From Gymnorhina tibicen (lineage: Eukaryota; Chordata; Aves; Passeriformes; Artamidae), in NCBI GenBank assembly GCA_013399875.1, contig VXAZ01002480.1, positions 210,419 through 274,418 on the forward strand: 64,000 nucleotides of DNA, in the 5' to 3' direction. The notes under the pieces are model-generated. The model did not search any database, had not been told where the DNA came from, and was given only the letters and a program-made list of their open reading frames with translations. Below are positions 22,901 to 35,310 of the stretch, in pieces (positions within the stretch are counted from its first letter, which is position 1; every line of letters starts with the position of its first letter). The translations under genes and the position numbers were made by a program.

Positions 22901-25900
22901 AAATTCATCCAACAAATCTTAGTAAATAAAGTTGTGCAATTTTATTTCCAGGGAAAGAAAGGAAGGAACTACTTCTATGTCAGGATCTCAGTGTCCGGGT
23001 GGAGCACGGCTGTGTGTGAGGGAGGGGATGCCCGGGATCACCGTGTCCAGGTGGAGCACGGCTGTGTGTGAGGGAGGGGATGCCCGGGATCACCGTGTCC
23101 GTGTCCGGGCGGAGCACGGCTGTGTGTGAGGGAGGGGATGCCCGGGATCACCGTGTCCGTGTCCGGGCGGAGCGCTGCCACCGGGCACCGCATCCCGCGG
23201 GAGGAGCCGCCCCACAGGGCAGAGCCCGGTGCCGCAGGAGCCGGCAGGGAGCTGTCGGGAAGCCACCGGGACTCTCTCCCCAGCGCTCCCGGCGTGGCAG
23301 GGAGGCCACGGGAAGCCGAAATGAAGACGCATTAGGAAAAGCCCACGATCGGTGTGACGGTGACAGACGAGCAAGCGGTGTAATCTGGAGCTGATGGGCT
23401 CCGGCTACATGTCACCGCCTTTTATCCTCCGGATTATGCGGCTGCTGATGCGCTGGATTTACAGCAGCCCCTCCCGTGACGATGTCCCCGTGTGGCAGCT
23501 GACACTCACAACCCACAGGCCGAAATTACAGATGTTCCAGAACCAGGGCAGCCCTCACGGCTGGGGACCGCGCGGGGCTGTGCGGGGCTGGCATCCCGCT
23601 CCTGGCACAGGCCGTCCCACCCTCGGTGTCAGCAAACCAGAGCTGTTAACCCAACACCACTGGCAGCTCACGGGCTCTCACTGGCACCCAGCAGCCTCTC
23701 CAGCCTTGCCACGGAGGCACGAACCCCGTCTGCCTGCCAGGAGAGTGCATAGGGAAGCCACACCGTGACTCACCCCCAAAAATAGGAAAAACCTCAAACC
23801 CACCATCTGATGCCAAAAGCACCCAGGTAAATAGACAAGGAATAAACTCCTATGAAACATCATAAATGTAACTTTGAAGCCCTGCCTTTGCTCAAACTAG
23901 TGCAATTCCCCCCAAGAAAAATAGGAGGGGAGGAGACAGTCTCAACAAGCAGATGGGGACAGCACTGGGGGCTATCCAGTCCTCTCACCTGCCTGTGACA
24001 CTGCCCCAAATCCCTCCTCCATCTCCTCATATTCCATCTGGTTTCCCTACAGCTGGGCCACATCTTTTGTCATGCATCTCACTATGAACAGCAGTGAGAA
24101 ATATCAAATTCAACAAATTTCTGATAAAGTGTACAATCAATTGACTGAAATCAAAACCTTTCCCTTCTCTCAGCCTCTGTTTTCACACTTGACATCTTGA
24201 GCACTTTCCAGTTAGATTTAATGAACAGAAAGTGTTCTCTTTTTATTCCCTAAAGGCAAATACTATTTTTCTACCTCCTGGGGAAAAAATTGTTCAAGAT
24301 CTGCTTCCTTTTGATCAGGAAACATAGAGAGAAAGACTAAATGTCTCTTAAATTAACCTACTAGTATCCAGAAATATCAAAAAGTCATTATAATGGATGT
24401 ATATATCTTCATACAATGGAGAATATGTACATTTACACCATAATCAATCACAGGGAGGAAGGGATTTGTTGCCAGAGGAGGGGCTAAGTGTTGAGCTCAC
24501 GGTAAGGATGGAGATCCAGTGTCTGACAGGCACATAGATACACCCTTACTGGAAAAGCTGCGAGAGCACAACCTGCTTTGTCCCTTCCAGCTTTAAAATT
24601 GGTGTCCTACCACAGCCCCATCCCAGCACAAACAATACCCGTGGGGCCGTGGGGAAAAAAACACGGGAAAAAAAAGTTCTGCGTTTCCAAAAAATCCTCT
24701 TTTTCTTTCCTTTTCCTCCTCTTTGTGGGCTGGTTTTCGAGGAGGTATTTAAGCTGTTAGCCCTCGAGCCGTGCTTACCCCCGCGCAGAATGAAGCCTGT
24801 CAGCACCTGGCGCTGGGGATCAAAACTGGGGATCGCGGAGCGCTGGGCGAACCGTGCTCCCCTCCCGCCCTGCCCGCAGGGCACCATTCCCCGCCCGGCT
24901 GCCCCGCTGGATTCCACAGGGACAGGAACAGTCGGGGAAATCAGCTTGGGCACAGCACCGTGCTGGGCACAGGAGAACCTCCCTGCCCCGAGTGCTTCCC
25001 ACCCTTCTGGGACAGGGCCACGCACCTGCCCAGCAGAGCTGCTCAGCCACACCAGAGAAGCCCAAATCCCACCCAGCAAAGAACATTTCAGCCTTTTTCT
25101 GTAAACAATACGGGTGTCTCAGCTACCTGTTTGGAATTCCTGCACAGCATCTCCAAGGGTAACGGAACCAAGTGCTGACACTGAATCATTCCCAGACGGG
25201 AACCTCTCCACAGAAGGCCCTTCCCAGCTGCTTTAGGCAAATCAAGGTTGACTTTGCATATACGTAGGCATTTGTTTTTCCTTTAAAAACTGCCGTGTTA
25301 ATTGCTGGCTGACTCCCCTGGCTCTGGCAGGAGTTGGGGAGTCCAGACGCAGCAGCTGCTGCATCCCCGGTGCGGGAGGAGATGCTGGTCCAGCTCATGC
25401 CTGTTATTTTTTTTTTAAATAAATATGTAATTTACAATATTGAACAAAATATGGAATAAATACCACTTGTCACTATCCAATGCTACAACTTCCCTTAAGC
25501 CTGTAATTACTTACAAAAGCCTTTCACTACTGTACAGATCTCCCACAGATTTTCCCTCAGTAAGTTCAGGCTGAAGCTGATGGCTGTCAGCTGAGAGACA
25601 GGAGTTGATTTCAGCCTATTTATCCTCCAGTTTGATCTATCTCACAGATGAGAAGAAACGAATTAGATGTTACTCATATTTACTGAAAGTCCTCCAACAG
25701 CTCCAGCCCAGGCCGGCGTGGCCGTGGAGGTCACACTGCCCACAGTCCCCTCCGGCGATGGCTCTCAAGAGGATGCCAGGTGCCAACAAGGAGAGGGAAC
25801 AGAAAGGATACGGCTCATCTCCCAGATGAAAACTGGGGAATGGTCCCTGAGTCAGGAACTTGCTGAGCCCCATCCTGCCCAGCCCTGGGCACGCTGTCCC

Positions 25901-28328
25901 CAAGGGCCCCCAAGTGTCCCCAGCCAAACACACCTCACAGCGCTGGGAATCTCCACTCTGGTGGCCCTGCCACTGCTAACTAAAAGGCCCCCTACATTTC
26001 TGAGGTCACTGCCCGAGGTGAGCAAAGCCCAGGTGACACGAGAGAGGTTCCCGGTGCCGTTCCAGGGCGCACACCCACGCCCCGAGTGCCACCAGCCACG
26101 GAGCCGCCGTGGCTCTGCCCGCCGCCCGCAACAGCTGCCAGTTTGCATCTTTAAACATAAGGTGTTTTTTCATGTCTTTTGGGCAAGAAGTACTCAAAAT
26201 GCATTAATGTCTTGTTCTGTTAACAAAGAAACTATGGCAACACACACAGAGCTGCCAAGAGAATTACTGAAACAAGGTTTAATAGTTAATAAGCAGCCAG
26301 ATGATGTCAGACTCATCTATTAAGACCAGTTTATATCTGCCTATTAGAACTTAATGTCCCAGAAAGTTGGGTTGGCCAGGATTAAATAGTCTTCCTTTTA
26401 GCCCAATTATCAGCAATAAAACCAATTTTCTAAAGAATAGGGTAGCGTTATCCAAAATGTGGCCAGACCAAGCCTGTATTTTGTAGCATGCCTATAATGT
26501 TCCTTTTGTTAAGGAGCAATTTTCTAGATGTCAGAGATGTGAATCAAAATTTAATGTGTGTGCGTGTGTGTGTTATGGAAATGGCAATTGCAGCAGTTGC
26601 TCGCAGCACACCCCGACTGCCAGGCAGCACAGGAAACCAAAGGCTTTTATTCCCATTTATGCCAGTGCATTTCTGAGTGTGCTGGAATTGTTCTTCTTTC
26701 TAATTGAGGTGATCGAGAATTCTTAAGAAATAATTTTCAGTGAAAATTAGTTTCTAAAATGGAATAATTAATATTTTATGGAAAAGCATTAAGTCACAGA
26801 TACACCTGCAAGGGGTTTTGTTTACCTAGCTGGGCATATCCACCCTGAGGAGACCCTGTGGTCCCCACAGCTCCGCATGTGGTGCTGGCCCTGGGAGCCT
26901 GCCCCACGGAGCTGGCTGTCCATGCCATCAGGAGACCTTCCACAACCTCCAACCACTGGTTTTTTCCTGTTTATTAAACCAGCTACTGCTTGTTTGGCTG
27001 CTGATGGAGATGGAGAAAAAGGTGCCTCCCTCCCTCTGGCACTATCGCCTGGTCCCAGACCAAAGGCCAACCTTCCCAGGTCGAGGTCACTGGACAGGGT
27101 CCACCTCCAGTCCCTCCCCAAGCTGCTGCCATGTCAAGGCTTTATTATGGTTCAAGTGCCCCAGTTCCAGGCACAACTTCTGTTCTTGCAGAGCTGCTCT
27201 CTAACCAGTTTCCCCCAAACCCTCATCTCTGCTGCTGCTGCCATTGCCAGAGATGCTGCAGCTGCAGGAGCATCCATCCCCTCAGACTGCCTGACACTCT
27301 GCTCTGTCTCTGGCGTGCTCTATTCTTAGCAGCTCTCAGATCACCAATCCTTTAAACCATCTCATCTCTGACCTACCACATCTCCTGCAACTTTCCTTCA
27401 TTTCAGTCTCCAGTGCTGCTTCCCCTGAAATCAATCAGAAACTCTCAAAGCTTTCAGAGGGAAAGACAGGACATTATTTCTGGACAGTTCCTTGCTCTCT
27501 CCTGATTATGTCTGACTCCTTCCGCTCCCTTTATGCTCAATGCAAAATTAAAATCTCCAGCAAAAAGCTCCTCCTCCACTTGCTAAAGCTTTTTGTACCA
27601 TCCATCTCTAACCATGGCGTCCAGCACTAGAACTTCAGCCGACCCCAGAGGAGCTGCCAGACATTCGGAGCCAGCCCAGGAGACACTGGGGGAACGGGGT
27701 GGTTCCCCCAACACCCCCTGGGATCAGCCGACACCTCCCCAGGCAGGAGCAGAACCAGAACCCAGCTCCCACAGCTGCCCTGAGCCGGCTGCGCTCACAA
27801 CGCGATGGCTCTGCCTGATTTTTCCCAATTCCAACACACCTGGCACCTCCACACCACAGCACGGCGACTGGAACAGAGGCGCTGAACGCGTGCTCCCGCC
27901 AGAGCTGGCTGGTCACGGGCAGGGGGGACAGAGGGGCCACCTGAGCCACAGCAGCACCCGCAGCTGTGAGAGCCGGGGCTGCGCTCCAGAACCTGACACA
28001 CCTGGGCAGCCCTGCTGTTTCAGGAACACGGCGTGCAAGATTTAGTGGAATTTCTCATGTGTACGCAACCCCTCAGCAAAGAAAAACATTAAACAGCTTT
28101 AAAAGACTCAGCTCTTCATGTGAACATCAAGGGAGAGATATGGAAACGTTCTCTTCTCTGTGAAGTGAACAGCTGAGTAACTCGTACCAGATGGACCATA
28201 TTTAGATCTCTCTCTCATAAATACAATATTCACCATTTGGAATTAAACGAGCAGAGCAGCTGTCCATTGTCCCACTTGGAGGGGTTTTGTTCATTAAATA
28301 AGCAGAAGCCAAGTGTCTGTGGAAGGAA
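19980..28328. other. Intronic sequence, mostly featureless
   Basis: Apart from the minisatellite at 22991-23168 I recognise nothing coding. GC-rich patches occur at about 20540-20700, 21270-21720, 23160-23620 and 24770-25030. AT-rich stretches at 24060-24460, 25400-25500 and 26330-26820 could contain regulatory sequence but show no diagnostic element. Frames of 244 codons (21501-22235) and 302 codons (20827-21735) overlap others and match no family I know. Confidence 0.45.
22991..23168. repeat. 52/58-bp minisatellite, 3 copies
   Basis: The block GGAGCACGGCTGTGTGTGAG plus GGAGGGGATGCCCGGGATCA is repeated three times, starting at 23001, 23053 and 23111. Its flank resumes at 23169 (GGAGCGCTG). 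The spacing is 52, then 58, then 58 bp, because the later units gained an extra GTGTCC hexamer (GTGTCCGTGTCC). It lies at the edge of a CpG-rich patch. Confidence 0.9.
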
Positions 28329-28571
28329 AATCACAGAATCCCAGAGTCACTGAGGTTGGAAAAGCCCTCCCAGCCCATCCAGTCCAACCTGTACCTGATG
28401 CCCACCTTGTGACTGAGTGCCACGTCCAGGCCTTCCTTGGACACCTCCAGGGATGGGCACTCCAAACCTCCCTGGGCAGCTCCTGCCAAGGCCTGAGCAC
28501 CCTTTCCATGGGGAAATTCCAACCTGAGCCTCCCTTGGCACAGTTGGAGGCCATTTCCTCTCATCCTGTCA
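28329..28571 (-). mobile_element. CR1 LINE fragment
   Basis: AATCACAGAATCCCAGAGTC then ACTGAGGTTGGAAAAGCCCT, with CTTGGACACCTCCAGGGATG and CCTTTCCATGGGGAAATTCC. Same subfamily as the plus-strand copies at 35.1 and 43.9 kb. It is in STK32C orientation. Confidence 0.92.
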
Positions 28572-31500
28572 CAGATTGACAGTCAGTGCAAGCACAAAAC
28601 ATGTGTCAGTGAATCCCTGATTCTCTATTACCAGGGCATTGGATAATGATTATTGGAGTTTCAAAACCAAACAAGGTTCCTGCTAAGCCAAGAGTCCTGT
28701 CATTTGTCCCATGAGCAGTGCCACTGGAAGGGGCACAGCTATTTCCCTAATCCTGCAGAAAGGAAGGGCTGGAACTGAGGGAAGGTTGCTTTTCCTGTCT
28801 GTATTTTGCTACACAAACCCCACAACAGCTACAAAAATAAGCAATAATTAAACTGCAACCTAATCTCTTGTCTTTATTTATGATAAATTATGAATTACTG
28901 TATTATGGACACTCATTAAATTCAGAAAGCTGCTAAATAAAATGTATCAATATTCATAACTGCCCGACCTAGTGCCCACATAATTTAATGCCAGACTCCC
29001 ATGACTCCAGCGAGGCCAGCAGCAGGCTGTGCCAGGAGGATTTGGGTCCTGCTGGAGTAGGCGTAGAGGGAGCATAAATCTAAACTAGAGATGAGATGAC
29101 TCAGTTGAGACCGTTCGAATGAGGCAGACGATAAAAATACCCGAAAGACGTAAGGCAAATCTCAAAAACACTCCTTTGGTTCCAAACCAGCAAGGCTGGG
29201 CCATGTTTTCTTACTCACTGCCAAACCAAGCTCTGCAGCGAGACGGGGATAAGGCAGGCACGAGCCATGGGGCGGCCAGCAGGGCCAAACCCGCACGGCT
29301 TCCCCAGCTCGGCTCTGCACGCGGCACCGCTGCCCTCCTCGCGCCCCTCTGGCGACACAGCTCGTTTCAAGGCTGACTGGAAGATGTTGGGAATGCTCTG
29401 CACGGCTGGGGAAGCACCGCAAAGCCAGAGCCAGGGCTGGGGCGCTGGCACCCCGAAAGCACTGACGGGTCCCTCAGCTCCGCGCCAGGGTGGGGAGAAG
29501 CTGCGAGGGCGGCTCAGCGGCGGGGCTGCTCCCACAGCACACGGAACCAGGCCTCCTCTCTTCCCAAATTAAATCCCTCCAAGCATACACATTCATTTCT
29601 TTCAGGTTTCAGTTCTGGAGCAGAATAATCCATCTTTATCTTATTATTTTAAAAACTAAATTTTCCTTAGGAAAGTGGACCTTCCCCTCTTTCAGAAGTA
29701 AGGATTTTCTCTCCATAATTGCCATTAAGTAGTGGACACTCATTTAATTAAAGGCTTTCTGTAATTTGACAAGAATCTCTAGAAATAATTTCTCCCTCGA
29801 ACTATCTCTTTGAGAGGTTTTCTGACAAGATGCAATTGAGAGACTGACCTTCACTGGGAGTGGGGGGAGCTCACAGAGCCCTGTTTGGGAGCTTAAGGAT
29901 AAGGGCTGGAGGGATCTGAAACACAGTCAATGGTGCCTTCTGCCCTCCTGAATAACCCTGGAGTCCCAAAGCATTTTTCAGAAAGAATTTCAAACCCTTG
30001 CCTTAATCCAGCCTCGTCCCTGTCAATGGCCCAGTGGAATGAGGGGAAATAGGAGCTGTTGCCAGAGAGCGTTTGAGCATTTCCTATTTTTAATTAATAA
30101 CATCAAACGTGTGCTGCACATTTCAATGGGGTTTGAGAGACGTGTGCATTGTAAATGATTCCTGTTAACTAATTATGAAATGCAAAGTCATTGCCAATTT
30201 ACCATTGCCAGACAATGCTACAGCTGCTTTCACACGAGACAATAGGCTCAGGCTTTAAGACAGATTCTTCAAAGGCAATAAGTGATGAGCAGGAAAATCG
30301 GGCCCTTTTCATGATGGCAGTTGAGGATCCCCACTGTTTTGAACAGAGAACTTACTCAAAGACTGAAATATTGTATTCCTGCCATGATACCTGCAGCTGC
30401 TGCCTCAAAATCACTGAAGACACAGACGTGGTTTTCTCTCTTTTCTTGTTTTTCTGTTTCCTTGCTCACTTCCCCACAGCTCACTCAGTCACTCTCAGTG
30501 ACATCTCTGCTCAGCATCTGCCTCTTCCTCACACACAGCACATGGACCCGAGAATGCAGATGCTGGAAGCTGGGCTCCAGCTGACACCAGTTTTGGAGAA
30601 GAGGCTGCAGGCCGACAGTGTGTCTTTAATAACCATATCTCACGTTAGCAGAACATCTTTGTTTACGCCTAACACACCACATGACATTCAGCAGTATACG
30701 AGGAAGGAGTGTAATTAAATCTCTACTGTAATTGTCAAAACAAACAAGCAACATTTATTTTGCTCATTTGCTGATATAGATTTGCAGTGGAGATGGAAAA
30801 ATGCAAGTGTTGGGGGGTGGATGTGGCGGATGCAAGGAGGCAGAGGGGGTGGGGTTGGTGATGAGTGACGATGCCCGGGTGCTGGGACCAGCTGCCGGCG
30901 CCTCTTGCACATCTTGAGCTCCATCAGGGATGGAACAGCTGTGGGGCAGAGCCACGTGGGGTCAGACAGAAATGGTAACGAGATCGACCCAACAAGCCAC
31001 CCTGTGCCCTCGCTAGTGTCCCTCAAAGAGCTCTTTGCTTTTTAATTAACTGCCAGTCATTAGTGTCACCCCAGCAGCCTCAGCAGAGTGCCTCTCAATG
31101 GCATCTTGCTGCCCTCCAAACACAGTGTGCTTTAATTAGGAGCTGATCTCGGCCAGGCTGTTGGGTCTGTGTGGCACCAAACACACCTCCCTGGTGCTGA
31201 CCCGCTGGTCACGCTGCGCCAGGGCAGCCCCTGGGCTCCCAGAGGGGAAAAAGTGGAGGATTTGTGTGTGTCTCCCTACTGGGGGCACACTGATCCCTTA
31301 ACACCACCCAAGGCAACTCCAGCCACCACGGCTGGACACACACGGGTTTGATGTGCAGCGGGCAGCCACGGCACTGCACTGGGAGAGCCTCGGTGTCAGA
31401 GGGACCGACAGAGAGGGGTGAGTTTAAAACAACAGTAAGTGATCAGTCTAAAAGAAGCAGAAGCTCCATCAGAAGGTATCATTTTCCCATTCCATCTGTC

Positions 31501-34500
31501 TCCTCCCCCAGTTCATGTCCCAGCACACCGGCTGCAGGGGTGCCTACCAGGACACCCCACGTGCTCCTGGTGCCAGGTGCGGGGAGCACAAGTCCAACAC
31601 AGGGGCACAGCACAGCCTGGGGGCTCCCAGCCCAGGGCACCAGATGGTCCCTACACAGTCAAACGGGTCACTCCCACCTCATCAGTCAAACTGGCAGCTG
31701 TAACACCTTGACACTCACGTGCCTAAAGAGAGGACTTGGTGACCCAAAGGGACACTCATGACCAAGGACAAACCAACATGGCCTAAGCAAGAGCATCACT
31801 GCTGGGCAGTGCTGGGACCACCCAGGCAAACACCTCTGTGTGCTTAGAGCCCACCAAGCAATTAAGAGTTCACCTGCAGGCAGAGGTGTACCACATCCTG
31901 ATGTACCAAACATCCCCCCTGGAAGCACCTGCGGGAAGGAATTCAGCTATGTAGGGCACGGATCTGACAACACTGTACAGCTCTACTCGAGCCCAACGCC
32001 AACAAACGCCGCTGCGCTGAGACCTACTTTGCAGCAAACCTTGTGCTCAATTTGCATCGTGTTGAGACACAAAGAACTTGCAAGCAGCGGGGCTTCACAA
32101 AAAGGTTTAAAAACAAACCTGGGGAATGGAGCTGCCACTTAGGTCACACATGGGAAATCTGATCTAGGGTCAGTCAGAACAGCCCCAATCGCACTCCTGA
32201 CGGCAGATCCTCGTGAGGAACACCGGTGTGAGACAAGGTGAGGGCACCTGGGGGCCATAAAGGGAAGCTGTCCAGATAGGTACATCCATGTTACATCCCT
32301 ATCCTAAAAAAAAAAATTACCTCTTTTGCAAATGTGCCTGTAATTGTGGCACCACAGATGATTTCCTATGTTCAATGATTATCTGTGCCTGCAGTTACAG
32401 ATCTGACCTTTCCCCACCCAGTGAGAAGGCTGCTGATGGTGGCAGGGAGGAGGCTCTCTGGTCAGACACCTACAGCTCTGGGCAGAATGATGCCCGTATC
32501 CAGATTTTGCCAGGGCCAAGGAGACTGACAACAATCTGTGTGCTAATGAAACCTGAGGGTGGCTTCCCCAAAACCTGGAGGGGGCTTTCAGCTCCCCCCT
32601 TGGCACATGGCTCTGCTCCTGCCTGCCTGTGGAAAGGCCACATCCCACGCCCCACTGCAAGCAGTACTTTGCTCACCTTCTTGTTCCTTTAAGAAATCTG
32701 ACAATGTCATGTTTTCCTCAAAGCCCAAGACAGCTGCCAGGCACCCAGAGCAGGGTGTCTGGGGTGCAGACAGGCACACACAGAGCTGACCCGACAGCCT
32801 TGGGTACTGAAACAGAGAAAGGAGCAAACACAGAGCACCCAGCCAGCTGGGCACAGCCACCCCTGCCCGCTCCTGCACCACTCCCTGCCTGAAATGCCAG
32901 TTTCTTGTTGCTATTTTTCTTTATGCTCTGTGACATTAACAAGGTAAATTTAGAAACAACAAGACTGTTTCTTTATATAGCAACAGCCAACCTGTGGAAA
33001 ACAGCGCCCCGAGACTGCAGGAGAACAGATTCTCCAGTTGGGTTTTTTTAAGAGTTGTCAGGTTGTATTACCACTCGCAGGCTGACGAGCTCAGGGAGCA
33101 ATGGGGACGCTCACACTTTGTCAGGGCGTACGCCGAGGAAAGCAGGAGCTGTTCCTGCCCAGCCGGCTCCCGTCGGTGGGCGCTGGTAGCACCAGACGGG
33201 GCTGGGACGGCTCGGGGATGTCATTCGGAGTGGGTGTGGCACAGAAAGGTAAGGAGTGCTGCAGTCAGGTCAGGGAAAATGAGAACCGAACGGGTCAGGA
33301 GCTTTACACGAGACGGGCAGAGCGGCGCTGGAGGCGCCCGAGGAGAGCCCGGCGCTGTCCCCGCGGTGCCGGGCGGCGGTGGCACAGGGGACCCTGCCCG
33401 CAGCCCCGGCACCGCCCCGGGTCCCTGGGCAGAGCCCCCCGGTCCCTGGGCAGAGCCCCCCGCTGCTGTGGGAACACAGATAACAAGGAGCAGCAGGAGC
33501 CGTGGGCCAGAGGCACCGGCTGCCAACGCGAGATCCCAGCTCTTCATCCCGCTGTAACAGGATCCCACCCTCCCGCAGCCGCGTCCTGCACTGCAGGAGC
33601 CCCTTGGGAGAGGCGAGAACAACAAGGCTTTGTATTAAAAGATGGGGAAACGGCTTACAAGGACATTCGACACAGACAGACCATGGCTAACCTCAGTGCC
33701 ACAACACTTGGGAAGGCCCTGACACTGTCTTTGGAAGATTTAAAACATTAATTAATAGAAAAAACCAGCAATATTAATAATTAAGAACACTTTTCCAAGA
33801 AAGAGCTACATTAAACTCAGTCACCAGACGTAACTGAAGCCCTCAGACCTGGTGTATTTTTTCTGTGCACCCAAGGAGAGCCACAAAGGCTGCTCAGGGC
33901 AGAGAGGAGAAGGAGCCGCCCACTTGTTTAACTTTGTGTTCCATGCAGCAACAAACAGCGAGGTATTGTGACAGAATTGCTGGGCTCACAGCAGCAACCA
34001 GCGTGTGATGGATCACACGCGAGCATTTTTAAGTGAGAACTTAAAAACTGTTGATAACAAAACAGAATTCAGCATTACGTTTTTTTTTAAAATTACATGA
34101 GAGGATTTAAGAGGTCTGAGACAAACACAGGTCTTTTGGGGAACAACCTCCCTCATTCTATTTGATATCACACATTCTATCATTTATTTTATGTCTCCTG
34201 AACATCACTGCTTCACCCAAATCAATCCAGAGGCACTGGAGTTTCCTGCAGATTCAATATGTAACAGCCCTGGGACAAGAACTCTTTGTAACACAGAGGG
34301 CCCAAAAATATTTCCTACAATCAGCTGCTTCTGGTTTTCAATCAAAAGAGGCTTTTACTACTTGCCACACCAGCAAATTTATCGTGGGTCATGAAAGACA
34401 GTCTTGTTCCTCCTGCTGTGTCACTGGGGCTGGTGACAACTACCAGAACGCTGGGAAAATACACCAAAAAGTCAAACTGTGCACCAGCCACATTGCATTT

Positions 34501-35072
34501 GAGCTGCAAGAGATGCAACAGGAGAGACATTTCATTTTGAAATGCCATTTTGTTGTTTTCTAGCACTCCAGCACTGCTGCACACACTGCAATTACAGCAC
34601 TGAAGGATGGTCTCTGCTGCAGCATTTCACACCACTGGAGCACCAAAAAGAAAATCAAAAAGAATAGAAAAAATCTCCTGAAAAAGGGCTGAACTGGCAC
34701 CTATGCTCATTTCTCGGCAACTGGATGGATCAGCACCATGAAAATATAGTGATGTCTGGTTTGGGGTTGTGGTTTTTAACATGTGCACGTTAATGAATGC
34801 ACACCCTCCACCACGAACTCCTCCATGGCCTGGGAGCAGACCGGCCGTGCTCTGCCCCAGGGAGGGGCCTGGGCACAGCTCCCCCAGCACATCCACTGCC
34901 CTGGAGCGCCCACCGCTGCCACGGACATCCTCACACACAGCAGCCCGAAGGAGCCCCTCAGCAGACAGCTTGAAAAGGGAGTAGGCGCTGAAGCACAGCA
35001 GAAATCCATGTCTCCCTCACCAGGCAGTTAAGGCAGCTCAACAGCTTTCCTCCCTCAACAGGCAGCTCAACA
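28572..35072. other. Intronic sequence with one CpG-rich island
   Basis: AT-rich DNA at 28840-29010 and 29570-30190 is rich in TAATTA-type cores and could be regulatory. An open frame of 175 codons at 30191-30718 matches no family I know. A CpG-rich patch lies at 33290-33470. No exon, RNA gene or CR1 body was recognised otherwise. Confidence 0.45.
33290..33470. promoter_or_regulatory. CpG-rich island inside STK32C intron 1
   Basis: Dense CpG (GAGACGGGCAGAGCGGCGCT, GGTGCCGGGCGGCGGTGGCA). It ends in a perfect 21-bp direct duplication built on GGTCCCTGGGCAGAGCC at 33420-33440 and 33441-33461. It could be an intragenic CpG island or alternative promoter. There is no splice donor with an obvious STK32C leader. 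Confidence 0.35.
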
Positions 35073-35310
35073 GGCTGTGCCAGGGGAGGCTCAGGTTGGA
35101 CACCAGCAGGAATTTCCCCATGGAAAGGGTGCTCAGGCCTTGGCAGGGGCTGCCCAAGGGAGGTTTGGAGTGCCCATCCCTGGAGGTGTCCAGGGAAGGC
35201 CTGGAGGTGGCACTCAGGGCTCTGGGCTGGGGACAAGGTGGGGATGGGGCACAGCTTGGACTCGATGGGCTGGGAGGGCTTTTCCACCCTAAATGATTGT
35301 GGGATTGTGT
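35073..35310 (+). mobile_element. CR1 LINE fragment
   Basis: Reads GCCAGGGGAGGCTCAGGTTG, AATTTCCCCATGGAAAGGGT and CTGGAGGTGTCCAGGGAAGG-type blocks, ending in CCACCCTAAATGATTGTGGG. This is a sense CR1 3' end on the plus strand, antisense to STK32C, with a mutated tail. Confidence 0.9.
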
